The notes under the pieces were generated by a model. The model made no database searches. It was not told the DNA's origin and saw only the letters and a list, made by a program, of their open reading frames with translations. Shown here piece by piece: positions 51,344-58,849 of a stretch of 64,000 bases of DNA. Source of the DNA: Saprospiraceae bacterium (GTDB lineage Bacteria; Bacteroidota; Bacteroidia; Chitinophagales; Saprospiraceae); assembly GCA_020627705.1 (NCBI GenBank), contig JAHDGJ010000013.1, forward strand, positions 1-64,000, given 5' to 3'. The translations under genes were made by a program, and so were the position numbers. The stretch's first letter is position 1, and each line of letters starts with the position of its first letter.

Positions 51344-51963
51344 TCAAGTTCGACTTGGCTCATAACGAAAAGCATTTCTTTCCCAATCTGCTTAGCTCGT
51401 TCGAGATACATTTGGTCCGCCAAATCAGTGTCATCATACGCTTTAGGGTCTTCAAAAGGCAAGGCTAATCTAAAGTCACATCCCTGTACCATCGGACAGC
51501 CATGATCTGCTTCTGTGCAGACCATGATCGCTCCAAATTTTTCTAATGGATTAGATGAAGCATCGTACTTCTTAGAGAATGCTGGATAAGGCTCCTTGTC
51601 TTTTTTCCAGGCAATTTGATATACAGGATTGTCCACTGAGCCATCCTCTAGAGAAACAGAAAAGCCAATTTTTTGAATTGCTTTTACTGCACGTTGATTA
51701 AAAGCAGTTGCCTCTGTTCCTCCAGAATAGGTTCCAATTTCAGGAAGCTGATAGTACTCCGCAGCAGCAGCCAACCACAATTGCCCCATATGACTTCTTC
51801 TAGAATTGTGCGTACAGATCACAATGAGTTTCGGCGTGATGCCATGACGATACCTATCTGAAAGATAGGCACTCAACTTTTCTAATTGTGCTCTCCTATT
51901 CAAATCAATGGATTCAAACTCTCCAATTAATTCGGTACAAACTTTATATAATCCCTCAAGCAT
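51340..51963 (-). CDS. arsC: Arsenate reductase, thioredoxin-coupled LMW-phosphatase type
   Basis: Reduces arsenate to arsenite using a thiol cascade. The 207-residue protein has the phosphatase P-loop C-x5-R as CTHNSRR (Cys50 nucleophile, Arg56). It also has the redox pair Cys149 and Cys156 in VCTEADHGCPMV, the same six-residue spacing as Cys82/Cys89 of Staphylococcus ArsC, followed by LPFEDPKAYDDT like its conserved acidic loop. This makes it a reductase rather than a tyrosine phosphatase. A 40-residue N-terminal helical extension precedes the core. It is coupled to the aquaporin gene. No arsR is visible in the window. Confidence 0.9.
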   Translation of the reverse strand: MLEGLYKVCTELIGEFESIDLNRRAQLEKLSAYLSDRYRHGITPKLIVICTHNSRRSHMGQLWLAAAAEYYQLPEIGTYSGGTEATAFNQRAVKAIQKIGFSVSLEDGSVDNPVYQIAWKKDKEPYPAFSKKYDASSNPLEKFGAIMVCTEADHGCPMVQGCDFRLALPFEDPKAYDDTDLADQMYLERAKQIGKEMLFVMSQVELE

Positions 51964-52141
51964 AATAATTCTTCCTCTAAAATGATGTCCTATTACAAAA
52001 CTTAAATTCTAATCCTCAAAAATACCTATACTTTGAAATCCACATGTTATCAATTCATTATATCGCATGTATCAGCTGAATATAAAATGGTTGACCTACC
52101 TTCATCTTTTATAACTTTAAAAAAGGCAATAACATTCCACC

Positions 52142-52990
52142 TTGATCAAAAAAGCACTAAATCTATATATCTACAGTAGTCTCCATATTGCACTTGGTGC
52201 TGTGTGCTTGAGCTTGCACAGCTACGTTTTAAATATCGATTTGGTCAATTGGAACTACATTTGGTTTTTATTTTGTTCCACTATTGCCTTATATGGATTA
52301 CATCGTCTAATTGGTATTAGAAAACTTAGAGATGTTCCAAATCAAGGTCGATTTGAGATAATTACGATTTACTACAAACACATTCTTTTCTATACTGCTA
52401 CATCGTCCTTGGCACTCCTTTATTTTATTTCTCAACTGGATCTTTCTACAATCAAAATCGCTTCTGTTCCGGTCCTACTTTCATTGATTTATGTTTTACC
52501 AGTTTTGGGAAATGGAAAGAGATTGCGTGATTTGCATTTCGTAAAAATTTTCCTAATTGCTCTTTCTTGGTCATGGCTGACCAGTTTTATCCCACTTTTC
52601 CAAACGGGATTTGTAAAACTCGCCTATCTCATGTCCATAGAACGCTTTCTTTTCTTTATTGCCATTACCATTCCTTTTGATGTTAGGGATTTTCAGATTG
52701 ACAAACGCTCAAATGTAAAAACCTTAGTTAGTGCACTAGGAGTAAATACAAGTTATCTCTTGAGTCATATCATTCTTCTCTTAGCAAGTGTTTTAGCTTT
52801 GGTATTAATCATCCTAAAAGGGTGCTCCATTCCATATGGGCTTTCGCTTTTAGGCACACATGTACTTACTCATATGTGCATTCATTGGAGTAAAGGATCA
52901 CAAAACGATTATTATTTTTCAGGTCTTTTAGATGCTACTATGTTTCTCCCTTTCTTAATTTATAACTTATTAGTTTATTTATTTTTATAA
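52142..52990 (+). CDS. UbiA-like polytopic membrane protein with degenerate first motif (TTG start)
   Basis: A 282-residue protein with eight or nine membrane segments. DVRDFQIDKRSNVKTL (around residue 178) resembles the second Asp-rich motif of UbiA prenyltransferases. The position of the first NDxxD motif reads LYGLHRLIGIRKLRD, lacking the acidic residues. Either the substrate differs or the enzyme is inactive. The start is taken as TTG at 52142, the first in-frame initiator, giving a basic N-terminus before the first helix. The next gene begins one base after its stop. Confidence 0.72.
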   Translation: MIKKALNLYIYSSLHIALGAVCLSLHSYVLNIDLVNWNYIWFLFCSTIALYGLHRLIGIRKLRDVPNQGRFEIITIYYKHILFYTATSSLALLYFISQLDLSTIKIASVPVLLSLIYVLPVLGNGKRLRDLHFVKIFLIALSWSWLTSFIPLFQTGFVKLAYLMSIERFLFFIAITIPFDVRDFQIDKRSNVKTLVSALGVNTSYLLSHIILLLASVLALVLIILKGCSIPYGLSLLGTHVLTHMCIHWSKGSQNDYYFSGLLDATMFLPFLIYNLLVYLFL

Positions 52991-52991
52991 G

Positions 52992-53996
52992 ATGAATAAA
53001 GGCTTACTCTTGCTTTCAGTTATCTTACTGTGCTTTAGCTGCGGAGACAATCCGCTGAGAAGAGAATGGAGTATTCCGGTAGAAGATATTTCGACGGGAC
53101 TTAATGCTGATGATGATATACCAAGCATTGATTCACCCGAATTTATAGATATAGCGGATGTTGATTTTCTTGAGGAGAATGATGAAGTTATTTTGGTCAA
53201 AGTAGGAAATCAAATAAAGGTGTATCCACTCAAAATTTTGGAGTGGCACGAAATGGTCAATGACAGCATTGCTGGAATTCAAATTGCGGTTTCGCACTCT
53301 ACATTATCAGGCACAACCAGCATTTGGAACAGATCAATTGAAGGCTCCGTCTTGACTTTTGGCGTTTCTCGATATCAATACAAAAACAATCAAATCAGCT
53401 TTGATCGAGAAACTTTAAATTATTGGTCTCAATTACTTTCGAGATCTGTTTCTGGAAATCGTAGAGATTTCGAATTAGAAATCATTCCTCATATTCAAAT
53501 CCCTTGGATTGCAGTAGTTAGTCAATTTTCTTCGGCCAAGGTCCTTTCTTCAAATACAGGATTTTCTCGAGATTATGATGTCTTTCCCTATGACGATTAC
53601 AAAACCAACAATGCATATTACATCTATGATCCTATTGAATTGGATACCACTTTAGAAAGCAAAGATCTTGTTTTAGGAATCAACAGCAACGATTTGAAAA
53701 CATTCTACGCTTGGGACTATAGTAATGTGCAATCAAACATTCAACACAGTACTTTTGATGGGAAGGATTTGATAATATTTAGCAACTCTCAACTCAAATT
53801 ACATCAAATCTTTCTTGACCCCAAAGACAGAAACTTTGAAGTCAATTTTACAAACCCATTAATGTTTGGCGACGATCTTGGCAACACCTACAATTTGCTA
53901 GGAGAAATAATAGAAGGGCCAAATACAGGCGAAAAACTTAGCCTACAAGAATCTAAAAGAATGTATTGGTTTGTTTGGGCTGATCATTCGTTTTGA
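52992..53996 (+). CDS. DUF3179 family lipoprotein
   Basis: A 334-residue lipoprotein (signal ending LLCFSCGD). The core matches DUF3179: VKVGNQIKVYPLKILEWHEMVND, followed by the strand where most members have TYCPLTG; here it reads AVSHSTLSGTTSIW, so the usual Cys-Pro is replaced. The domain's function is unknown, but the conserved family cysteine is often assumed to matter, so this copy may be divergent. It is one base from the UbiA-like gene and overlaps the convergent trmD end by 13 bases. Confidence 0.82.
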   Translation: MNKGLLLLSVILLCFSCGDNPLRREWSIPVEDISTGLNADDDIPSIDSPEFIDIADVDFLEENDEVILVKVGNQIKVYPLKILEWHEMVNDSIAGIQIAVSHSTLSGTTSIWNRSIEGSVLTFGVSRYQYKNNQISFDRETLNYWSQLLSRSVSGNRRDFELEIIPHIQIPWIAVVSQFSSAKVLSSNTGFSRDYDVFPYDDYKTNNAYYIYDPIELDTTLESKDLVLGINSNDLKTFYAWDYSNVQSNIQHSTFDGKDLIIFSNSQLKLHQIFLDPKDRNFEVNFTNPLMFGDDLGNTYNLLGEIIEGPNTGEKLSLQESKRMYWFVWADHSF

Positions 53997-54670
53997 TCGC
54001 TACTGAATTGTTTCTTTCTCTTAAGCGTTCGAGATTGAGATTGCTCATACCTCCAGTCTGAAATGTTTTTATCATGCCCTGACAAAAGCACCTTAGGTAC
54101 AGTCCAGCCATTAAAATTCTCCGGCCTCGTATACACAGGAGGAGCGATCATATCATCCTGAAAACTATCAAACAATGCACTGGTACTGTCATTAAGAACC
54201 CCGGGTATTAGCCGAGCGATAGAATCAACTAATACGGCAGCAGCCAATTCTCCTCCAGAAAGTACATATTCTCCAATACTGATCTCCATGGTAACTACGT
54301 GCTCTCGCAGTCTATCATCAATGCCTTTGTAATGGCCGCAAATCAAAATTATGTTGCCGCACAAACTCAACTTATTGGAGATCGCTTGATTTAAAACATC
54401 TCCGTCCGGAGTCATATAAATAACATGCTCATAGACACGTTCTTTTTTGAGGGACTCGATGCAGTTAAAAAGAGGCTCGATCATCATGACCATACCTGCA
54501 CCACCACCATATTGATAATCATCAATTTGACGGTGAGGGCCTAAGCCAAAGTTTCTAAGATTTATCAAATTGATCTCTACCAATCCCTTGTCCTGAGCCC
54601 TTTGCATTATCGAATGACTTAGTGGGCTTTCGAGCAATTCAGGAATGGCAGAGATAATATCGATTCGCAT
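53984..54670 (-). CDS. trmD: tRNA (guanine-N1)-methyltransferase
   Basis: Methylates G37 next to the anticodon to prevent frameshifting. A 228-residue SPOUT knot protein starting MRIDIISAIPELLESPL. The diagnostic segments are YGGGAGMVMMIEPL, MTPDGDVLNQ, LICGHYKGIDDRLREH and MEISIGEYVLSGGELAA, which form the trefoil knot and SAM pocket. It is usually linked to ribosomal genes elsewhere; here it follows an FKBP gene with seven bases between. Confidence 0.96.
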   Translation of the reverse strand: MRIDIISAIPELLESPLSHSIMQRAQDKGLVEINLINLRNFGLGPHRQIDDYQYGGGAGMVMMIEPLFNCIESLKKERVYEHVIYMTPDGDVLNQAISNKLSLCGNIILICGHYKGIDDRLREHVVTMEISIGEYVLSGGELAAAVLVDSIARLIPGVLNDSTSALFDSFQDDMIAPPVYTRPENFNGWTVPKVLLSGHDKNISDWRYEQSQSRTLKRKKQFSSDQNE

Positions 54671-54677
54671 AGAATAA

Positions 54678-55358
54678 TTATTCGATGCCCAATAGTTCTA
54701 CTTCGAAAATCAACGTAGAATGAGGGCCAATTTTTGGACCTGCTCCTCTTGCCCCATAAGCCAACTCAGAAGGTATAAACAACCTCCATTTGTCTCCTAC
54801 TTGCATAAGTTGCAATGCTTCGGTCCATCCTTTAATCACTCCACCCACTGGAAAGGAAATCGGCTCTCCTCTATCTACCGAACTGTCAAAAACTTCTCCC
54901 GAAATAAGTGTACCGTGATAATGTGTTTTTACTTTAGAATTAATGGTTGGTGTCTCTCCCGCACCTTTTTGGAGTACTTCATATTGTAAACCACTTTCTA
55001 AGGTCGTCACTTCTGGGCGCTTTCCATTTTCTGCTAAGAATTTTTCGCCAGCCATTCGATTTCCTGCAGAAGCCATTTCTGCTTTTTTCTCTTGAGAGGC
55101 TCTAATTAAAGCTTTCGCCTCATTTATTTCCATTTTTACTTCACCTCTAAAAACATCCGTAAATGCAGCTTGTAAAACTTCTACATTAAATTCGGTGCCT
55201 TCATTCTTGATTTGACTAGCCATTAACAACCCATATGCATAGCTCACTTTGTCCTTTTCGTTCATTGTGTTTTGTTTATTTAAATTGGTTTCATTCTGTG
55301 CGCTTAGGGTACCTACTATACATACCAAAAGCATAACAAAAAAATTCTTCATAATCAT
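54678..55358 (-). CDS. FKBP-type peptidyl-prolyl isomerase, exported (Mip/FkpA-like)
   Basis: A 226-residue periplasmic or envelope foldase. The signal peptide ends TLSAQ. Residues 35-110 are the helical dimerisation domain of FkpA/Mip proteins (VSYAYGLLMASQIKNEG), and residues 130-226 the FKBP domain with VKTHYHGTLISGEVFDSS, VIKGWTEALQLM and ELAYGARGAGPKIGPHSTLIFEVELL. A second Met two codons in (MKNFF) is an equally good start. It sits one base after the M20 peptidase stop, in an operon with trmD. Confidence 0.92.
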   Translation of the reverse strand: MIMKNFFVMLLVCIVGTLSAQNETNLNKQNTMNEKDKVSYAYGLLMASQIKNEGTEFNVEVLQAAFTDVFRGEVKMEINEAKALIRASQEKKAEMASAGNRMAGEKFLAENGKRPEVTTLESGLQYEVLQKGAGETPTINSKVKTHYHGTLISGEVFDSSVDRGEPISFPVGGVIKGWTEALQLMQVGDKWRLFIPSELAYGARGAGPKIGPHSTLIFEVELLGIE

Positions 55359-55359
55359 T

Positions 55360-56736
55360 TTAAGATTTTAACTGTGCGTAATGTTTAAAGAACATTGGGA
55401 TGGTTTCAATTCCTTTAAAAAAATTGAAAAGCCCAAAATGTTCGTTCGGTGAATGGATCGCATCACTGTCAAGACCAAATCCCATCAATACTGTTTTTAC
55501 ATTTAGCACCTCTTCAAATAAAGCAACAATAGGGATAGATCCTCCTGAACGCTGAGGAATGGGCTTTTTACCAAAAGCTTCTTCCATGGCTTTGCTCGCC
55601 GCTAAATATTCAACCGTATCCGTAGGCGTAACCGAAGGCAACCCACCGTGATGTGGCTTAACTTCAATCTTGACGCTTTCAGGCGCCAATTGTTTTAAAT
55701 ATTGCTCAAATAATTCGATTATTTTTTCTGGCGTTTGATTTGGGACCAAACGCATACTGATTTTGGCGAATGCTTTTGATGGCAGTACTGTTTTGGCACC
55801 TTCCCCTATGTAACCTCCCCACATTCCATTGACATCTAAGGTTGGACGGATAGAGGTTCTTTCTAAGGTCGTATACCCTTCCTCCCCTCTTATTTCATCT
55901 ATTTCTAAATCGCTTTTGTACGATTCCAAATTAAACGGGGCTTTATTCATCTCCTCTCTTTCTTCAATACTGATGAGCTCTACGTCTTCATAAAATCCAG
56001 GAATCGTGATCTCGTTTTTATCATTATGCAACTGCCCTATAAGCTTCGACAGGATGTTTACCGGATTAGCCACTGCACCCCCATAAACACCAGAATGTAG
56101 ATCTCTATTTGGGCCTGTTAATTCTACCTCAACATATGCCAACCCACGCAATCCAGTAGTTATCGAAGGGACATCATTAGCAATAATAGAGGTATCAGAA
56201 ACAAGGACTACATCACAAGCCAACTTGTCTTTGTATTTTTCACAAAACGGACCAAGGTTTTCGCTGCCCACTTCTTCTTCACCTTCAAGCATAAACTTGA
56301 CATTACAAGGAAGAGTATTATTTTCCATCATCAGCTCAAAGGCTTTTATATGCATATACATCTGCCCTTTGTCATCGCAAGCACCTCTTGCAAAAATGGC
56401 GCCTTCTGGATGCAATGGAGTATTCTTTAATACCGGTTCAAAAGGAGGCGAATTCCAAAGTTCTATAGGGTCTGGCGGCTGTACATCATAATGCCCATAA
56501 ACTAAAACTGTCGGCAATGACGAGTCAATGATTTTCTCACCAAAGACAATTGGAAAACCATTTGTCTCCATTATTTCAACATTATCTGCGCCAGCTTGCT
56601 CCAATTTCTCGGCGATATAAGAGGCAGTATTTCTGACATCCTCTGCGTATTCCGGATCAGCACTTACTGAAGGAATTTTAAGCAATTCAATCAATTCACC
56701 TAAAAACTGATCTTTGCGTTCTTCGCTTAATTTCAT
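55360..56736 (-). CDS. M20 family dipeptidase
   Basis: A 458-residue dizinc peptidase of the CNDP/PepV-like M20 group. Metal ligands and catalytic residues: His in VLVYGHYDVQPPDP, bridging Asp in GACDDKGQ, Glu pair in EGEEEVGS, Asp in LVSDTSII and the late His in DSDAIHSPNEHF; the dimerisation lid lies between about 195 and 345. It hydrolyses dipeptides or aminoacyl substrates in the cytoplasm. It is contiguous with cdaA (no bases between stop and start) and with the FKBP gene. Confidence 0.93.
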   Translation of the reverse strand: MKLSEERKDQFLGELIELLKIPSVSADPEYAEDVRNTASYIAEKLEQAGADNVEIMETNGFPIVFGEKIIDSSLPTVLVYGHYDVQPPDPIELWNSPPFEPVLKNTPLHPEGAIFARGACDDKGQMYMHIKAFELMMENNTLPCNVKFMLEGEEEVGSENLGPFCEKYKDKLACDVVLVSDTSIIANDVPSITTGLRGLAYVEVELTGPNRDLHSGVYGGAVANPVNILSKLIGQLHNDKNEITIPGFYEDVELISIEEREEMNKAPFNLESYKSDLEIDEIRGEEGYTTLERTSIRPTLDVNGMWGGYIGEGAKTVLPSKAFAKISMRLVPNQTPEKIIELFEQYLKQLAPESVKIEVKPHHGGLPSVTPTDTVEYLAASKAMEEAFGKKPIPQRSGGSIPIVALFEEVLNVKTVLMGFGLDSDAIHSPNEHFGLFNFFKGIETIPMFFKHYAQLKS

Positions 56737-57546
56737 TTAATGTAATTTTTTAAGTAGTTCATTTTTTAATTGGTCGGTACTCAATGAATCCATCAATTTT
56801 CCATCTCGTGCTATGGATATATTACCAGTCTCTTCCGATACCAACAAAGCAAGAGCTGAGGTATTTTCGGTGATACCTAGTGCAGCTCTGTGGCGTAATC
56901 CCAAATCTTGAGAAATCGTTTTATTTTGGCTTATCGGCAAAACACAACTCGCGGCCAATATTTTATCACCTGCGATGATGGCTGCGCCATCATGTAATGG
57001 TGAATTTTTGAAGAATATACTTTCGATCAAATTGGAATCAACATTTGCATTTAATTCGATGCCGTTGGAAGCATAGTTGCGCCATCCAAATTCATCGGTT
57101 AATACAAGCAATGCTCCGGTCCTTGTTTTTGCTAATTTTTCTACCGCTTTTAAAATTTCATTTACGGAAGCCTCATTTTCGTATGATTTTGATGATTTAC
57201 TCCAGCCAAAATAATTGTCTAAAAATTTGAGTCGACCTTTCATGTTGTTTCCGGTGAGGAGTAAAAACCGCCGTACTTCAGGTTGAAATATGATGACCAA
57301 AATCAAAAATCCAATACTAACAAATGTCCCTAAAACAGTTTTGAGTAAAGGCATCTCTAAAAAATCAACCAACAAATAGACCAGATAAAAAAGAACAACG
57401 CCCATAAAAATGTTCATTGCCATAGTACCTCGTAACAACTTGTATAGCATGAAAATCAAGTATGCCACGATGACTATGTCAAGTATGTCCAAAATTCTTA
57501 TGTCGGAGAGACTGATTAAAATGACGATTGATTTTTGATGAATCAA
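56737..57546 (-). CDS. cdaA: Diadenylate cyclase CdaA
   Basis: Makes the second messenger c-di-AMP, which controls potassium, osmotic and wall homeostasis. The 269-residue protein has three N-terminal membrane helices (about 12-30, 41-57, 62-85) and the DAC domain. That domain has the two hallmark motifs, Asp-Gly-Ala in SPLHDGAAII and Arg-His-Arg in GLRHRAALGI. No cdaR or phosphodiesterase gene is nearby. It begins the minus-strand run into the M20 peptidase, FKBP and trmD genes. Confidence 0.95.
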   Translation of the reverse strand: MIHQKSIVILISLSDIRILDILDIVIVAYLIFMLYKLLRGTMAMNIFMGVVLFYLVYLLVDFLEMPLLKTVLGTFVSIGFLILVIIFQPEVRRFLLLTGNNMKGRLKFLDNYFGWSKSSKSYENEASVNEILKAVEKLAKTRTGALLVLTDEFGWRNYASNGIELNANVDSNLIESIFFKNSPLHDGAAIIAGDKILAASCVLPISQNKTISQDLGLRHRAALGITENTSALALLVSEETGNISIARDGKLMDSLSTDQLKNELLKKLH

Positions 57547-57647
57547 ATATTACCCCGAAGGTAGTTATAATCAAAGTCATTAGAAAGTGAAGTGTTTTTG
57601 TAATTTTTCAAGGATATTTGCGTCCAAACAAGGCAAACACCTCGTAC

Positions 57648-58214
57648 ATGACAAGATTTAGACTCATTTCTTTGCTCCTATGTCTTCTTTCTGTGCATCT
57701 AAGTACCGCACAAGAGGATTCGGACTGCAATGTCTTTTTTACTGGTATAGATCCTCAGTTAAAAGAATCAAGAATTGATATTGCCCAAGAGCATGTTTTT
57801 GCACATACCAATAAGAAATTAAAGCCCAGCTTTAAAGAACGAGATATGGTTGTTGGCAAAGCCAACCTAACTAAAGTGGGTAAGAGTACTTTTTTGAGAC
57901 TCGAAATTGAAATAGCCTCTAGAAATGCTTTTTCTTCCTATGGCTATATCCCTAAAATAAATGTGCTTACAGTTCATTTCCTAAATGGCAACAAAGTTTA
58001 TCTCTATTCTGCCTCTGATTCTAAAGGAGTCTATAACGCTGAAAAAGACAAAACAATTTATAATGTCTTTTACCTTATAGACAAGGAGAAACCATTTGTA
58101 AAAGATGAACTTGATAAGATAGGTGTATTTTGGTCCACTGGATATGAAGAATATATTGTTTATGATGTTGATCTTCTTAAAAGACAATATTCTTGCCTTA
58201 AAAAACAAAGCTAA
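57648..58214 (+). CDS. Secreted protein of unknown function upstream of miaE
   Basis: 188 residues from the ATG at 57648, where the signal peptide starts (MTRFRLISLLLCLLSVHLSTAQ); an upstream TTG would add ten polar residues before the signal. The mature chain looks like an alternating beta-sandwich (LTKVGKSTFLRLEIEIAS, VLTVHFLNGNKVYLYSA). Two cysteines lie near the termini. No family recognised. Its TAA overlaps the miaE ATG by one base (TAATG), so they are translated together although no functional link is obvious. Confidence 0.72.
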   Translation: MTRFRLISLLLCLLSVHLSTAQEDSDCNVFFTGIDPQLKESRIDIAQEHVFAHTNKKLKPSFKERDMVVGKANLTKVGKSTFLRLEIEIASRNAFSSYGYIPKINVLTVHFLNGNKVYLYSASDSKGVYNAEKDKTIYNVFYLIDKEKPFVKDELDKIGVFWSTGYEEYIVYDVDLLKRQYSCLKKQS

Positions 58215-58792
58215 TGCTTGGTCTTAAACTTCCCACAGATCCAAGATGGGTCAATCTTGCCGAAATGTCTTTAGAGGATATCCTAACTGACCATGCCTAC
58301 TGTGAGCAAAAGGCAGCAACATCTTGTATTTCGTTAATTCAAGGAAACCCTGGGCGTCATCGTTTGGTTCGTGAATTAAGTCCGATCGTTACCGAAGAAT
58401 GGGGCCATTTTAGACAGGTACTTCGTGAATTGGATAATAGAGGGCTAACCTTAGGTAGACAACGAAAAGATGAATACGTCTTAGAGCTTTTAAAATTTCA
58501 AGAAAAAGGTGGTGGTCGAACAAAATCATTGGTCGAAAAATTATTAACCAATGCATTGATTGAGGCAAGAAGTTGCGAGCGTTTTCGCTTGTTATCTATT
58601 CATTTAAAAGAGAAAGAATTAAAAGACTTTTACCATTCCTTTATGGTTTCGGAGGCAGGACATTATAGACTTTTCTTGGATTTGGCCATAGAATACGGAG
58701 GCGAAGAAGTTAAAACCCGCTGGCAAGAATACCTTACTTACGAAAAAGAAGTAATGGAAAGGATTGATCCCAGGGGCGATCGAATGCATTAA
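58214..58792 (+). CDS. miaE: tRNA-(ms2io6A)-hydroxylase MiaE
   Basis: A ferritin-like diiron monooxygenase that hydroxylates the isopentenyl group of modified adenosine 37 in tRNA. The 192-residue helical protein has the carboxylate/His iron ligands in two pairs: Glu in DHAYCEQKAATS with EEWGHFRQV, and Glu in IEARSCERF with SEAGHYRLF. Length and start (MLGLKLPTDPRWVNLAEMSLE) match the family. It is coupled to the preceding secreted-protein gene. Confidence 0.93.
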   Translation: MLGLKLPTDPRWVNLAEMSLEDILTDHAYCEQKAATSCISLIQGNPGRHRLVRELSPIVTEEWGHFRQVLRELDNRGLTLGRQRKDEYVLELLKFQEKGGGRTKSLVEKLLTNALIEARSCERFRLLSIHLKEKELKDFYHSFMVSEAGHYRLFLDLAIEYGGEEVKTRWQEYLTYEKEVMERIDPRGDRMH

Positions 58793-58819
58793 AAAAGGGA
58801 TGTTGATTACCAACACCCC
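58791..58819 (-). terminator. Terminator between convergent miaE and PD40/SPOR genes
   Basis: The stem is GGGATGTTG/CAACACCCC with loop ATTAC (one mismatch). On the minus strand it is followed by six Ts, giving a good terminator for the envelope-protein gene; on the plus strand the T-run is only three, so it works weakly for miaE. It overlaps the miaE stop. Confidence 0.8.
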
Positions 58820-58849
58820 TTTGACATATATTTCAAACTTAAACTTTCC

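Noticed and set aside
51340-51963. Protein-tyrosine phosphatase
   Set aside because: The extra Cys149/Cys156 pair with six-residue spacing and the coupling to an aquaporin gene fit arsenate reductase better.
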